From positions 1-35,960 of the forward strand of contig JAQGHM010000081.1 of NCBI GenBank assembly GCA_028291615.1: a stretch of 35,960 bases of DNA, given 5' to 3'. The first letter of the stretch is position 1, and each line of letters opens with the position of its first letter. This document shows positions 7,703 to 15,359 of this stretch, piece by piece. The position numbers and the translations under genes are program-made. A model generated the notes under the pieces. That model was not told the origin of the DNA and made no database searches. It saw nothing but the letters and a program-made list of their open reading frames with translations. This stretch comes from Phycisphaerales bacterium (GTDB taxonomy: Bacteria; Planctomycetota; Phycisphaerae; Tepidisphaerales; Tepidisphaeraceae).

Positions 7703-9574
7703 CTATCGTTTGGCTTTCCGAAGTTCCTGCAATCCGCGCTGGGCGTCGGCGTATCGTGGGTTGAGCTTGACGGCAGTGATGAAATGGGCTTCGGCTTCGG
7801 CGAGGCGGCCGGATTCCATGAGGACGAAGGCGAGGTTGGTGTGGGCGATGACGCTGTCGGGACCCAGGCGTGCCGCGGTTTCCAATTCGCGGAGGGCTTC
7901 ATCGGTGCGATTGAGTTGATAATAGAGCGTGCCCAGGTTTAGGTGCGCCTGGCTGTCATTCGGATCGAGTTGGAGGGCACGGTGGGCGTGTTCTTGGGCG
8001 CCCCTGAAATCGCCGGCGCGGGCCAGCACGCTGACAAGATTGCTGTGCGCTGCCGGATCATCAGGGGCAAGCGAAATCGCCTGGCGCAGGACGGCGGCAG
8101 CGGCGGGGAGATCGTTCTGGGCTGCCAGCGCGTTACCCAGCGTCAGGTAATAGGCTTCATTGCCCGGCCGGAGTTGGATGGCGCGACGGGCGTGATCGAC
8201 GGCAAGGTCAGGACGGCCGGTTTCGATCCGCATGGCAGCCAGGCTGTTGTGGGCTGCGAAACTGTCGGGGTTGACATCGAGGACGTGTGTGAAAAGCGTG
8301 AGGTTGTCCTTCCAATAGTATGTTTGAACGTGGCTTGCCCCGGCGAGGGCGACGAGCGGGATTGTCACCATGACGACGACGGTGGGTTTAATCTTGGGCC
8401 GGCTCAGCGGTCTGATGAGCAGCGCTGCGACAAGCAGCGCGGGCCCGAGCATGGCCGGATACAGATAATGTTCGGCGACGGTGGAGTACATTTGGAAGTC
8501 AAAGGATTTCAGGCCAAGCACCGGACCCAGGCAGATCAACGGCACGATTCCCGCAACGAGGATGAGCGCGGCCTTTGCAGGGTTGGATGGCTTGATCCGA
8601 CGACGTACGATCCATAAGAGCACCGCAGCAGTAAGCGGCGCCAGCCACGTGAACCAGAGATAACCATGTGCGACGACAACATCAGGCCTGCGGCCGTGAT
8701 CGATCGCGAGGCCGAGCGGAATCAGGAGCTTGTAGAGGTAGATTGCCAACGCGTCGGTCGCGATCAGCGGGCGGAGGAAGACTCGAACCTGCATTGCGTT
8801 TGCGGGCGGTTGATTCAGCGCGGTGATGACGGCGCAGGCGACGGAAAGTGTAAACCAGGGGGCGAGGGTCACGAGAACGTGGCGCAGAGGTCGCCGGACG
8901 ATCAATGCATCGATCGCCAGCGCCAGCAGGGGGGTAACCATGGCCGTCGGTTTGGCTAGCATTCCCAGGACGAAAGCCGCGGTCGCCAGGACATAAGGCA
9001 ATCGCGGGCGCGGCGACACGGCGGAAGCGAAGCGCAAATACTGCCAGACGGCCGTCCAAATGAGTAATCCGCAGAGCACATCCTTCAGTCCCGACGCCCA
9101 AGCCACCGTCTCCACCTGCACCGGATGCAATGCGAAGAGTAGCGCCCCATACAGCGCGGCGGTAGGGTTCATGACCAGCCGGCACAATAGCGCGAATACG
9201 ACCAGGCTGGCCAAGATGTGGAGGATCAAACTGGCCGCGTGAAAAAGACCGGCGGAGATAGGCCCGGTATTGACGCCAGCGTGAGCGACGGCAGCCAGCG
9301 TCATCCAGACGGTGTACGTCAGCGGCGCATATAAGTGCATATGCGGGTGCCGCCAGTAGTACACCAGAGCTTCGGTCGACGGCGGATTGAGCCGCGGGTT
9401 GCGGGAAATGGTCTCGTAGTCGTCCCAACTGACGAAGCCATTGCTGAGAATGGGGGCGAACGTAATGAGGCAGGCGAGGGCGATTAGCGCCGGGTACAGC
9501 AGCGAGCGAGCGCTGAGAAGGGACGGTGACGACATTGAGAGTGCTGACTGAGGGATAGTTACATGCTTCGACAT
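7703..9574 (-). CDS. TMTC-like polytopic membrane protein with C-terminal TPR repeats (putative GT-C glycosyltransferase)
   Basis: The 623-residue protein has two halves. The first, about residues 20-425, has roughly ten hydrophobic segments. It begins with FVSWDDYETISRNPRL, which carries the acidic DD motif in the first extracytoplasmic loop typical of GT-C glycosyltransferases such as PMT/TMTC, and contains LFALHPVQVETVAWASGLKD, characteristic of bacterial TMTC-like proteins. The second half, about residues 430-620, is a run of five to six TPR units (for example ALQLDPNDSQAHLNLGTLYYQLNRTDEAL). Such proteins are expected to transfer a lipid-linked sugar to exported proteins; the acceptor is unknown. 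It begins 20 bases after the apgM-like gene stop, so the two are probably co-transcribed. The start lacks a good ribosome-binding site. Confidence 0.8.
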   Translation of the reverse strand: MSKHVTIPQSALSMSSPSLLSARSLLYPALIALACLITFAPILSNGFVSWDDYETISRNPRLNPPSTEALVYYWRHPHMHLYAPLTYTVWMTLAAVAHAGVNTGPISAGLFHAASLILHILASLVVFALLCRLVMNPTAALYGALLFALHPVQVETVAWASGLKDVLCGLLIWTAVWQYLRFASAVSPRPRLPYVLATAAFVLGMLAKPTAMVTPLLALAIDALIVRRPLRHVLVTLAPWFTLSVACAVITALNQPPANAMQVRVFLRPLIATDALAIYLYKLLIPLGLAIDHGRRPDVVVAHGYLWFTWLAPLTAAVLLWIVRRRIKPSNPAKAALILVAGIVPLICLGPVLGLKSFDFQMYSTVAEHYLYPAMLGPALLVAALLIRPLSRPKIKPTVVVMVTIPLVALAGASHVQTYYWKDNLTLFTHVLDVNPDSFAAHNSLAAMRIETGRPDLAVDHARRAIQLRPGNEAYYLTLGNALAAQNDLPAAAAVLRQAISLAPDDPAAHSNLVSVLARAGDFRGAQEHAHRALQLDPNDSQAHLNLGTLYYQLNRTDEALRELETAARLGPDSVIAHTNLAFVLMESGRLAEAEAHFITAVKLNPRYADAQRGLQELRKAKR

Positions 9575-9594
9575 GGCGATGCCGCTCAGTTGCG

Positions 9595-10794
9595 TTAGCG
9601 ATTCCCGCTGCCGAGAAAATACTCCATCAATTCATGCCCCTTCTCAATGTGCAGGTCCGATGCCTTCGCCGCGGCCTCGGTGTAGGGACGCTGGAACGCG
9701 CTGTTGACGCGCGTGCCGGCCATGGCGAAGAGGGTGGGGGCGTAGCCGTGCTTGCGGGTGGCGATGTTGGTCGGGTGATCGGGCATCACGAGGATGCGCC
9801 ACTCTGGATAGGTCTTGAGCTTTTCCAGCACCGGGCCGACGACGTGTTTGTCGATGGCTTCGATGCTGGCGACCTTGGTCTTGTAATCGGCCTGGTGGCT
9901 GGCTTCGTCGGGGGCTTCGATGTGCGAGAAGACCAGGTCGTACTGATCCAGCGCGGTGGCGGTGGCGACGCCTTGGCCGGCGTAGTTGGTGTCGTGGAAG
10001 CTGGTCATGCCGTCCACTTCCTTGACCTCCCAGCCGAGCAGCACCGCCAGCCCGCGCAGGAGATCGACGCCGGTGATCATGCAGGCGGAGCCGACGCCGA
10101 AGCGCTCGTTGAAGGTCGGCATGTTCGGGGCGTGGCCCTGGCCCCAGAGCCAGACTTGGGATGCGGGATTGTGGCCGGTGTCGATGCGGGCGCCGTTGAT
10201 GTCGTGATGGCTGAAGAGCTCGCGCGAGCGATCCATGATGTCGCGGAGGATTTCGCTGCCTTTGCCTTTGGGAAGCCACTTGCTGATCGGCTCGTCGGGG
10301 ATCTCGTGCGGCGGTTTGGTGGTGACGTTGAACTCTTCGTGGCCGCGATAAACCAGCAGATTGCGGTAGGAGACGCCGCAGTGGAATTCGAAACCGGGGA
10401 GGCGGAGGTGGCGCGAAAGATCGCCGATGAGGCGCTGGGCCTCGGCGTTGGAGATGCCGCCGGCGGAGTGATCTTTCATGATGCCGTCGACGACGGTGAC
10501 GAGATTGCAGCGGAAGACCCAGTCGGTGGGGGAGAGTGGGATGCGCTGCGCCGCGGCCTCGAGCGGGGCGCGGCCGGTGTGATAAACGGCCGGGTCGTAG
10601 CCGAGGAGGCACATGGTGGCGACGTCGGAACCGGACTCGAAGCCCTGCGGCACGGTGCGGACGGTGCCGATGCGGCCGGCGCGGGCGATCGCATCCATGT
10701 TGGGGGTGTGGGCGGCCTCGAGGGGGGTTTGGCCGTTGAGTTCTTTGAGCGGCTCATCGGCCGCGCCGTCGGGGATGATGATTGCGTACTTCAT
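9595..10794 (-). CDS. ApgM-family phosphoglycerate mutase-like protein; proposed homoserine kinase
   Basis: The 399-residue protein belongs to the alkaline-phosphatase-fold, cofactor-independent phosphoglycerate mutase family of archaeal type. It has IIPDGAAD at the N-terminus (metal ligand Asp), SGSDVATM with the nucleophile Ser, DHSAGG, and the late metal-binding blocks HIEAPDEASHQAD and MPDHPTN. A branch of this family has been proposed, from genome context, to be a non-homologous homoserine kinase (the TIGR02535 type). Here it lies in the same minus-strand block as hom and lysC, and no classical thrB is seen in the window, which supports that reading. A role in glycolysis (2-phosphoglycerate/3-phosphoglycerate interconversion) cannot be excluded. 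No clear ribosome-binding site precedes the ATG. Confidence 0.85.
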   Translation of the reverse strand: MKYAIIIPDGAADEPLKELNGQTPLEAAHTPNMDAIARAGRIGTVRTVPQGFESGSDVATMCLLGYDPAVYHTGRAPLEAAAQRIPLSPTDWVFRCNLVTVVDGIMKDHSAGGISNAEAQRLIGDLSRHLRLPGFEFHCGVSYRNLLVYRGHEEFNVTTKPPHEIPDEPISKWLPKGKGSEILRDIMDRSRELFSHHDINGARIDTGHNPASQVWLWGQGHAPNMPTFNERFGVGSACMITGVDLLRGLAVLLGWEVKEVDGMTSFHDTNYAGQGVATATALDQYDLVFSHIEAPDEASHQADYKTKVASIEAIDKHVVGPVLEKLKTYPEWRILVMPDHPTNIATRKHGYAPTLFAMAGTRVNSAFQRPYTEAAAKASDLHIEKGHELMEYFLGSGNR

Positions 10795-10916
10795 GCGTGG
10801 CGCGTTGCTGTTCAGTTGCTCGGTTCGCGATCGCGCGATTCGCGATCGGCGCGAGGATACTCGATCGCGCGAGCGGAGAACAGGCGAACGGCTAACGGGC
10901 CACGGGAGTACGCGGT

Positions 10917-12287
10917 TTATTCTTTCGGATTGCGTTGTCCGTCGATCTGGATCTGGAATACGGCGAACGGTTGTTTGAGCTGATTATCGCCACGATGGAA
11001 ATCGGGCTGCCGATTCAATTGGTTTGACGTGACGTAGAGTTTGCCGTCGTGGATACAGAAGGTGTCGGGCCAGAGGAGGCGCTCGTCCTGCACGATTACC
11101 TCTCCCGGTTGTGCACTCGCTGCGCCGCCGCCGCGCGCCTCGGTCAGGCCGCCGCCGCCGCCGCTGGGCGTGATTCGGCGGATCGCATTGTCCTCGAAAT
11201 CGGTGGTGTAAATCCGGCCTTGGGCGTCGCAGATCAGGCCGTCATTGGCGGAGGGTTTGTCGCCAACCTTGCGCACCGCTGAATATGCCACCGGGTCGAA
11301 GGCATTGCGGTCGGCGAGGAATCCGGTGGAGACGGCGTAAATCGTGTGACCTGTCAACGGCGTGTAGTAGAGCGTCGCGCCGTCGGGCGAAAGGGCGATG
11401 CCGTCGGAGTTGATCATGACCGGTTGCTCGTCTCCGGTGGGCGGACGGCGCTTGAGCGGCTGGCCTTCGACCATCAACGTGACCGATTTGTCCGCCAGGA
11501 CCGAGGGGTGACCATCGAGCTTTCGCCACGCCTCTCCCGACGCGAGATCGACGACGATGATGCCACCGGCGCCGCTGTCGGTGATGTAGGCCGTTCCCTG
11601 GTCGCCGCGCTTGAGGTCGAATCGGACGTCGTTGAGATACGTTTGTTTCTTTAGCGCCCCCTCGAACCTGATCTCCTTCACGCGCTGACGGGACTTTAAA
11701 TCGTACCCCCACATCTTGGGCGCACCGTCGATCGCCGGTTGCATGTTGATGCTTCCCGTGTCGAGCAGCCAGAGCCGGTCGTTGGCATCGACGACGACGC
11801 TCTGCACCGACACCAGATGCGTCTTCGGATCGAGCTTGCCTGGTTCGCTGGGATAAAAGGCGTTCGTCGCGGCATCGGGAAAGGGGACGAGGCCGTCCTT
11901 CGTTACTTCGCCGACGGTGACGTTCGCGGGTTGACTCCACCGCGGATAGCTGACGAACAGGCGACCGTCGTGCGATACGGTCAGGCCGGTTGGCAGCGGA
12001 GGGCCATAAAAGAGCGCGTAGGGTTTGAGCTTGTCGTCGTGCTTACCGACAGCCGGCCCACCCGCCGCGACGGGAAGGGCTGCCACCTGCAGCTTGTTCT
12101 GATCCATCGTGGCAACTTGTTGAGCAGTAGGGTTGGTTGTCGGCTGCTCAGTTGCCATCACAGCGCTTGCGGACTGGGCGGAGTCTGATTGTTGAGCCGG
12201 TTTGCTCGTGGCCTGAGACGAACGTTCTGAGCGGCTATTGCACGCAGCGAGGACGACCGTGAGTGCGAGCGTAATGGAGCGGCGCAT
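10917..12287 (-). CDS. Yellow/major royal jelly protein family lipoprotein
   Basis: The 456-residue protein begins with a lipoprotein signal, LALTVVLAAC, with Cys16 in the lipobox. A Ser/Gln/Thr-rich linker follows, then a propeller-like domain with the wording of the MRJP/Yellow family: PTGLTVSHDGRLFVSYPRW, RLWLLDTGSINM, TYLNDVRFD, GTAYITDSGAGGIIVVD, NSDGIALSPDGATLYYTPL and ICDAQGRIYTTDFEDNAI. Bacterial members are secreted or anchored, and their substrates are mostly unknown; some are annotated as related to dopachrome-converting enzymes. A Gly-rich loop (SGGGGGLTEARGGGAA) interrupts the domain late. AGGAGA sits six bases before the ATG. It lies between hom and the apgM-like gene but has no evident part in threonine synthesis. 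Confidence 0.85.
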   Translation of the reverse strand: MRRSITLALTVVLAACNSRSERSSQATSKPAQQSDSAQSASAVMATEQPTTNPTAQQVATMDQNKLQVAALPVAAGGPAVGKHDDKLKPYALFYGPPLPTGLTVSHDGRLFVSYPRWSQPANVTVGEVTKDGLVPFPDAATNAFYPSEPGKLDPKTHLVSVQSVVVDANDRLWLLDTGSINMQPAIDGAPKMWGYDLKSRQRVKEIRFEGALKKQTYLNDVRFDLKRGDQGTAYITDSGAGGIIVVDLASGEAWRKLDGHPSVLADKSVTLMVEGQPLKRRPPTGDEQPVMINSDGIALSPDGATLYYTPLTGHTIYAVSTGFLADRNAFDPVAYSAVRKVGDKPSANDGLICDAQGRIYTTDFEDNAIRRITPSGGGGGLTEARGGGAASAQPGEVIVQDERLLWPDTFCIHDGKLYVTSNQLNRQPDFHRGDNQLKQPFAVFQIQIDGQRNPKE

Positions 12288-12435
12288 GAGTTTCTCCTGA
12301 AAATAGCCATGCGCGGCAAATCAAGGGCCATAGCGAAAATCAGGAGGAATCGAGCGAGCCCAACCGGTGGGCCTCCCCCAAATCAAGCGGTCGGCCTGCG
12401 TTGTCCGGACAAGCCACCCCGACGTTTTGTGTCGG

Positions 12436-13773
12436 TCACTGGATGGCTGACGACTCTTTGGGTTGATCGATGATGCGGAGGCAGGCGGCGGGGGGCTGGA
12501 TGACCGGGAGGCTGTTGATCTCGCGAATCGCGCGTTGTAGCGCGCCTTCTTTGGCTAAGTGCGTGGTGATGACGATGGGGACGTGGTTGTTCTCGGCGGA
12601 CTCGTGCTGCAGGATCGCCGAGATCGATACTTCGTATTTCCCTAATACAGCCGCGACGCGCGCCATGACGCCGGGCTGATCTTTTGCCAGCACGCGCAGG
12701 TAGTAGCGCGACTGGAGATCTTCGAACGGAAGAATGTTGGCGGGCGGCGTGCCGTCGGCGAAAATCTGGAGCTGCTTGAACGCCAGCGCGGCCGTTCCCA
12801 GCGCCGTCTGGATCAGGTCGGAGACTACCGCCGACGCCGTTGGCATCTGGCCGGCGCCGCGACCGTAGAAGAGACAGTGGCCCAGTGCGTGGCCGTAGAC
12901 GCTGATTGCGTTGAACGAACCCGATACATCCGCAAGCACGTCCTGCTTGTGCACGAGCGTCGGATGCACGCGGAGCGAGATCGGCGCGCCACCGGCTGCG
13001 GAGCCTTGCGCGCGTTCGGCGATAGCGAGGAGCTTGATCACGTATCCCAGTTCCTTAGCGAAGCGGATGTCCAGTGGATCGAGCGTGTCGATCCCTTCGA
13101 TGTGGATGTCGGACTCCGACACCGTCGCGTCGAACGCGAGGCTGGCCAGGATCGCGAGCTTTTGCGCCGTGTCGCGGCCGGAGACGTCCATCGTCGGATC
13201 GGCCTCGGCGTATCCGAGCCGCTGCGCTTCGGCGAGGGCTTCTTTGTACGTCCAGCCGTTGACGGTCATGCGCGTGAGGATGACGTTGCATGTCCCGTTG
13301 ACGATGCCAACAAGGGCGGAAATCTCGTTGGCGATCAGGCCGTGAGTGAGGGCCTGGATGATCGGGATGCCGCCGCCGCAGGAGGCTTCGAAGGAGATGG
13401 CGGAATTATGTTTTTTGGCCAGCGCGAAGAGCTCGCGCCCTTGCGCCGCCAGGAGCGATTTATTCGCCGTCACGACGGGCTTCCCGAGCGCGAGCGCCTT
13501 GCGTACCAGATCGGCCGCCGCGCCGGTACCGCCGATCAACTCGACGACCACGTGAACCTGCGGATCGTTGATGGCCGCGTTGGCGTCGGTGTGGACGTGC
13601 AGTTTCCCCGCGCCCCGCACCTTGGCGGGGTCGCGGACGACGACGTGGCGGACGTCAAAGACGAGGCCGGTGCGGCGGGCGATGAGGTCCCGCTGCTCCG
13701 CCAGGATTCGCGCCACACCGCTGCCCACGACGCCGCAACCCAAGAGGGTGATTCCGATCGTTCGCTCTGCCAT
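12436..13773 (-). CDS. hom: Homoserine dehydrogenase
   Basis: Hom reduces aspartate semialdehyde to homoserine with NAD(P)H. From ATG 13773 the protein is 445 residues. It has the Rossmann motif LLGCGVVGSG at the N-terminus, then the catalytic-domain blocks GGGIPIIQAL, GIVNGTCNVILTRM and LGYAEADPTMDVSGRDTAQKL. A C-terminal ACT domain (YYLRVLAKDQPGVMARVAAVL) probably mediates threonine inhibition. The frame is open 56 codons further up, but that extension (rich in Gly/Pro/Arg) has no homologous look and runs into the tRNA-Gly promoter, so I reject it. The ribosome-binding site is weak. It is the first gene of the minus-strand block that also holds the apgM-like gene and lysC. Confidence 0.96.
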   Translation of the reverse strand: MAERTIGITLLGCGVVGSGVARILAEQRDLIARRTGLVFDVRHVVVRDPAKVRGAGKLHVHTDANAAINDPQVHVVVELIGGTGAAADLVRKALALGKPVVTANKSLLAAQGRELFALAKKHNSAISFEASCGGGIPIIQALTHGLIANEISALVGIVNGTCNVILTRMTVNGWTYKEALAEAQRLGYAEADPTMDVSGRDTAQKLAILASLAFDATVSESDIHIEGIDTLDPLDIRFAKELGYVIKLLAIAERAQGSAAGGAPISLRVHPTLVHKQDVLADVSGSFNAISVYGHALGHCLFYGRGAGQMPTASAVVSDLIQTALGTAALAFKQLQIFADGTPPANILPFEDLQSRYYLRVLAKDQPGVMARVAAVLGKYEVSISAILQHESAENNHVPIVITTHLAKEGALQRAIREINSLPVIQPPAACLRIIDQPKESSAIQ

Positions 13774-13901
13774 AGGAAGTGGGGTGACTGTAAAGAGGCC
13801 CCCCGTCCGAATCAAGGAAGCGCCGCCCGCCCGGTTAATCCGCCGACCCATGCCGCCCGAACGGTTCGGGGAAGATTTGCCTTCGACCCCCCATAGGGGA
13901 C

Positions 13902-13929
13902 TTGCAAGGCCGCCTCCCATCGGTATAAC
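13902..13929 (+). promoter_or_regulatory. Sigma70-type promoter for tRNA-Gly
   Basis: TTGCAA at 13902-13907 and TATAAC at 13924-13929 are separated by 16 bases. The expected start point falls about ten bases before the tRNA at 13946. Both hexamers match the consensus at four to five positions. Confidence 0.6.
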
Positions 13930-13945
13930 ATTCGGCATCAACGTC

Positions 13946-14017
13946 GCGGGCGTAGCTCAGTGGTAGAGCGTCACGTTGCCAACGTGAATGTCGAGGGTTC
14001 GACCCCCTTCGCCCGCT
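13946..14017 (+). tRNA. tRNA-Gly(GCC)
   Basis: The 72-nt sequence folds as a standard cloverleaf. The acceptor stem is GCGGGCG/CGCCCGC with discriminator T, the D stem GCTC/GAGC, the anticodon stem TCACG/CGTGA with loop TTGCCAA (anticodon GCC, normal T33), and the T arm GAGGG-TTCGACC-CCCTT. Discriminator U73 is the glycine identity base. No CCA is encoded. It is the standard partner to the odd tRNA-Gly(GCC) at 27386. Confidence 0.95.
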
Positions 14018-14066
14018 TTCAAATCAGTCTTGCGGTTTCTGCACATTTCTTCGGATCAACTGACTA

Positions 14067-15356
14067 TCACGCCCCCCAGAGGCTGTGAAGTTCTTCTTTG
14101 GCGGGGATTCCAAGTGGGAATTTCTTGCTCAGCGAATGATCGGTAATTCCGGCCAATTGTCGCAAGGCTGAATGAATGTGCTCGGGCCGCACGCGGATGC
14201 CTTTTTCCTTGTCCTGATTAAGCGTTTGCGGGTCGAGGGGAACCTGGAACTGCTTTTCGTCGGTGGCGCCGATGACGCGGTCGCCGCGGATGCCCGGGCC
14301 CATGAACATGATCGAGCCAATCGACCAGTGGTCCTTCCCGTTGCCCTTGTTGTAGTTGGGCGTTCGTCCCATTTCGCTTTGAATGACCACGACGAGTTTT
14401 TCGCGGATCTTCAACTCCTCGGCGCGGCGGAGCAGGTAGGCGATGCCGGCGAGGAACTCGGGGATGAGCTTCATCTGATCGACGTCGTTGTTCGCGTGGC
14501 TGTCGAATTGGCCGATCGAAAGATTTGCCGAGACGCAGACACCTGCCTTGAACGACGCCAGCGCGATCTCCGCCTGCTGGGCGAGGCGCTCCTTGGGGAT
14601 CGTCGCGGGGATGTAGGGCGTGATCCGCTGCAATGATTTGGAGTTCACCTGGGCGGCGTAAAGCATGTTCTCGGCCCGCTCCTGGCGCGGCAATCTTGGC
14701 TGCGGCGCGCTCGATGCATTTCCCTCCTGCAGCGCCTGTTCGATGCGGTCGAGCGCGAAATCATCGTGATACGGCGACCGCTTGTTGCCTTCGATGGCGT
14801 CGGCGTTGGCGATCTTCTGGAGCGACGGAAGGTACGGCACGCGCGACATCGCGACGACGTTTCCCGTCGCGGAGTAGTTGCCGAACGTCAGGAACGAAAG
14901 CGGGCACTTTGGACCTTTGCAGGCGGCGACCAGCGCAGCGAACGTCGGATAGGCCATGCTGTCGAGCTTGCCGGTGGCCATGTAACGCGCGCCCGGCGAG
15001 TGGTTATTGACCGAGTAATCCAGGCCATTGAGGACGAGCAGCTCTTGGCCGAACTCGCCGAAGAATTCCTCATTGCTCATCCCACCGGCGTGAACTTGTT
15101 TGGCCGTCGGCGCAAACTTGTGCTGGCCCTTGGTGAGGATGTCGCCTTCTTGATAGAGACGGTTGATTTCGCCGACCCCTTTGGGGTCCATCAGATATGT
15201 GGTGTCCCAGCCGCCCGAGGCGTTGAAGACCACGTAGTAGGGGCCCTCGTAGGGGGGATCTTCCCTGGTCGAAGCGGCCAGCAGGGAGCGCACGCCGCCG
15301 GGGCATGCCAGGGTGAGGCCGACCATTCCGCAAAGTTTCAGAAAGTCGCGTCTCAT
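14067..15356 (-). CDS. DUF1501 domain protein, Tat-exported
   Basis: The 429-residue protein starts with MRRDFLKLCG and a hydrophobic stretch, a twin-arginine signal. DUF1501 wording follows: FNASGGWDTTYLMDPKG near the start, LNGLDYSVNNHSPGARYMATG, IGQFDSHANN, and VVVIQSEMGRTPNYNKGNGKDHWSIGSIMFMGPG. The family resembles alkaline-phosphatase/sulfatase-fold proteins, and the His/Asp residues in DSHAN and GKDHW are likely metal ligands. Its function is not established. The ATG lies three bases after the stop of the large cytochrome-like gene, so translation is probably coupled. Such pairing is a hallmark of planctomycete genomes. Confidence 0.9.
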   Translation of the reverse strand: MRRDFLKLCGMVGLTLACPGGVRSLLAASTREDPPYEGPYYVVFNASGGWDTTYLMDPKGVGEINRLYQEGDILTKGQHKFAPTAKQVHAGGMSNEEFFGEFGQELLVLNGLDYSVNNHSPGARYMATGKLDSMAYPTFAALVAACKGPKCPLSFLTFGNYSATGNVVAMSRVPYLPSLQKIANADAIEGNKRSPYHDDFALDRIEQALQEGNASSAPQPRLPRQERAENMLYAAQVNSKSLQRITPYIPATIPKERLAQQAEIALASFKAGVCVSANLSIGQFDSHANNDVDQMKLIPEFLAGIAYLLRRAEELKIREKLVVVIQSEMGRTPNYNKGNGKDHWSIGSIMFMGPGIRGDRVIGATDEKQFQVPLDPQTLNQDKEKGIRVRPEHIHSALRQLAGITDHSLSKKFPLGIPAKEELHSLWGA

Positions 15357-15359
15357 CGG

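Noticed and set aside
9634..10983. Long plus-strand open frame opposite the apgM-like gene
   Set aside because: It is antisense to a well-supported gene, and its Gly/Asp/Val-rich composition is typical of mirror frames in GC-rich DNA.
12401..12412. Perfect palindrome TTGTCCGGACAA between hom and the Yellow-like gene
   Set aside because: A single 12-base palindrome in GC-rich DNA with no second copy or promoter next to it is not enough to call an operator.
13774..13941. 56-codon N-terminal extension of homoserine dehydrogenase
   Set aside because: The extension does not resemble the family, and it covers the tRNA-Gly promoter. The Rossmann motif is correctly placed from ATG 13773.
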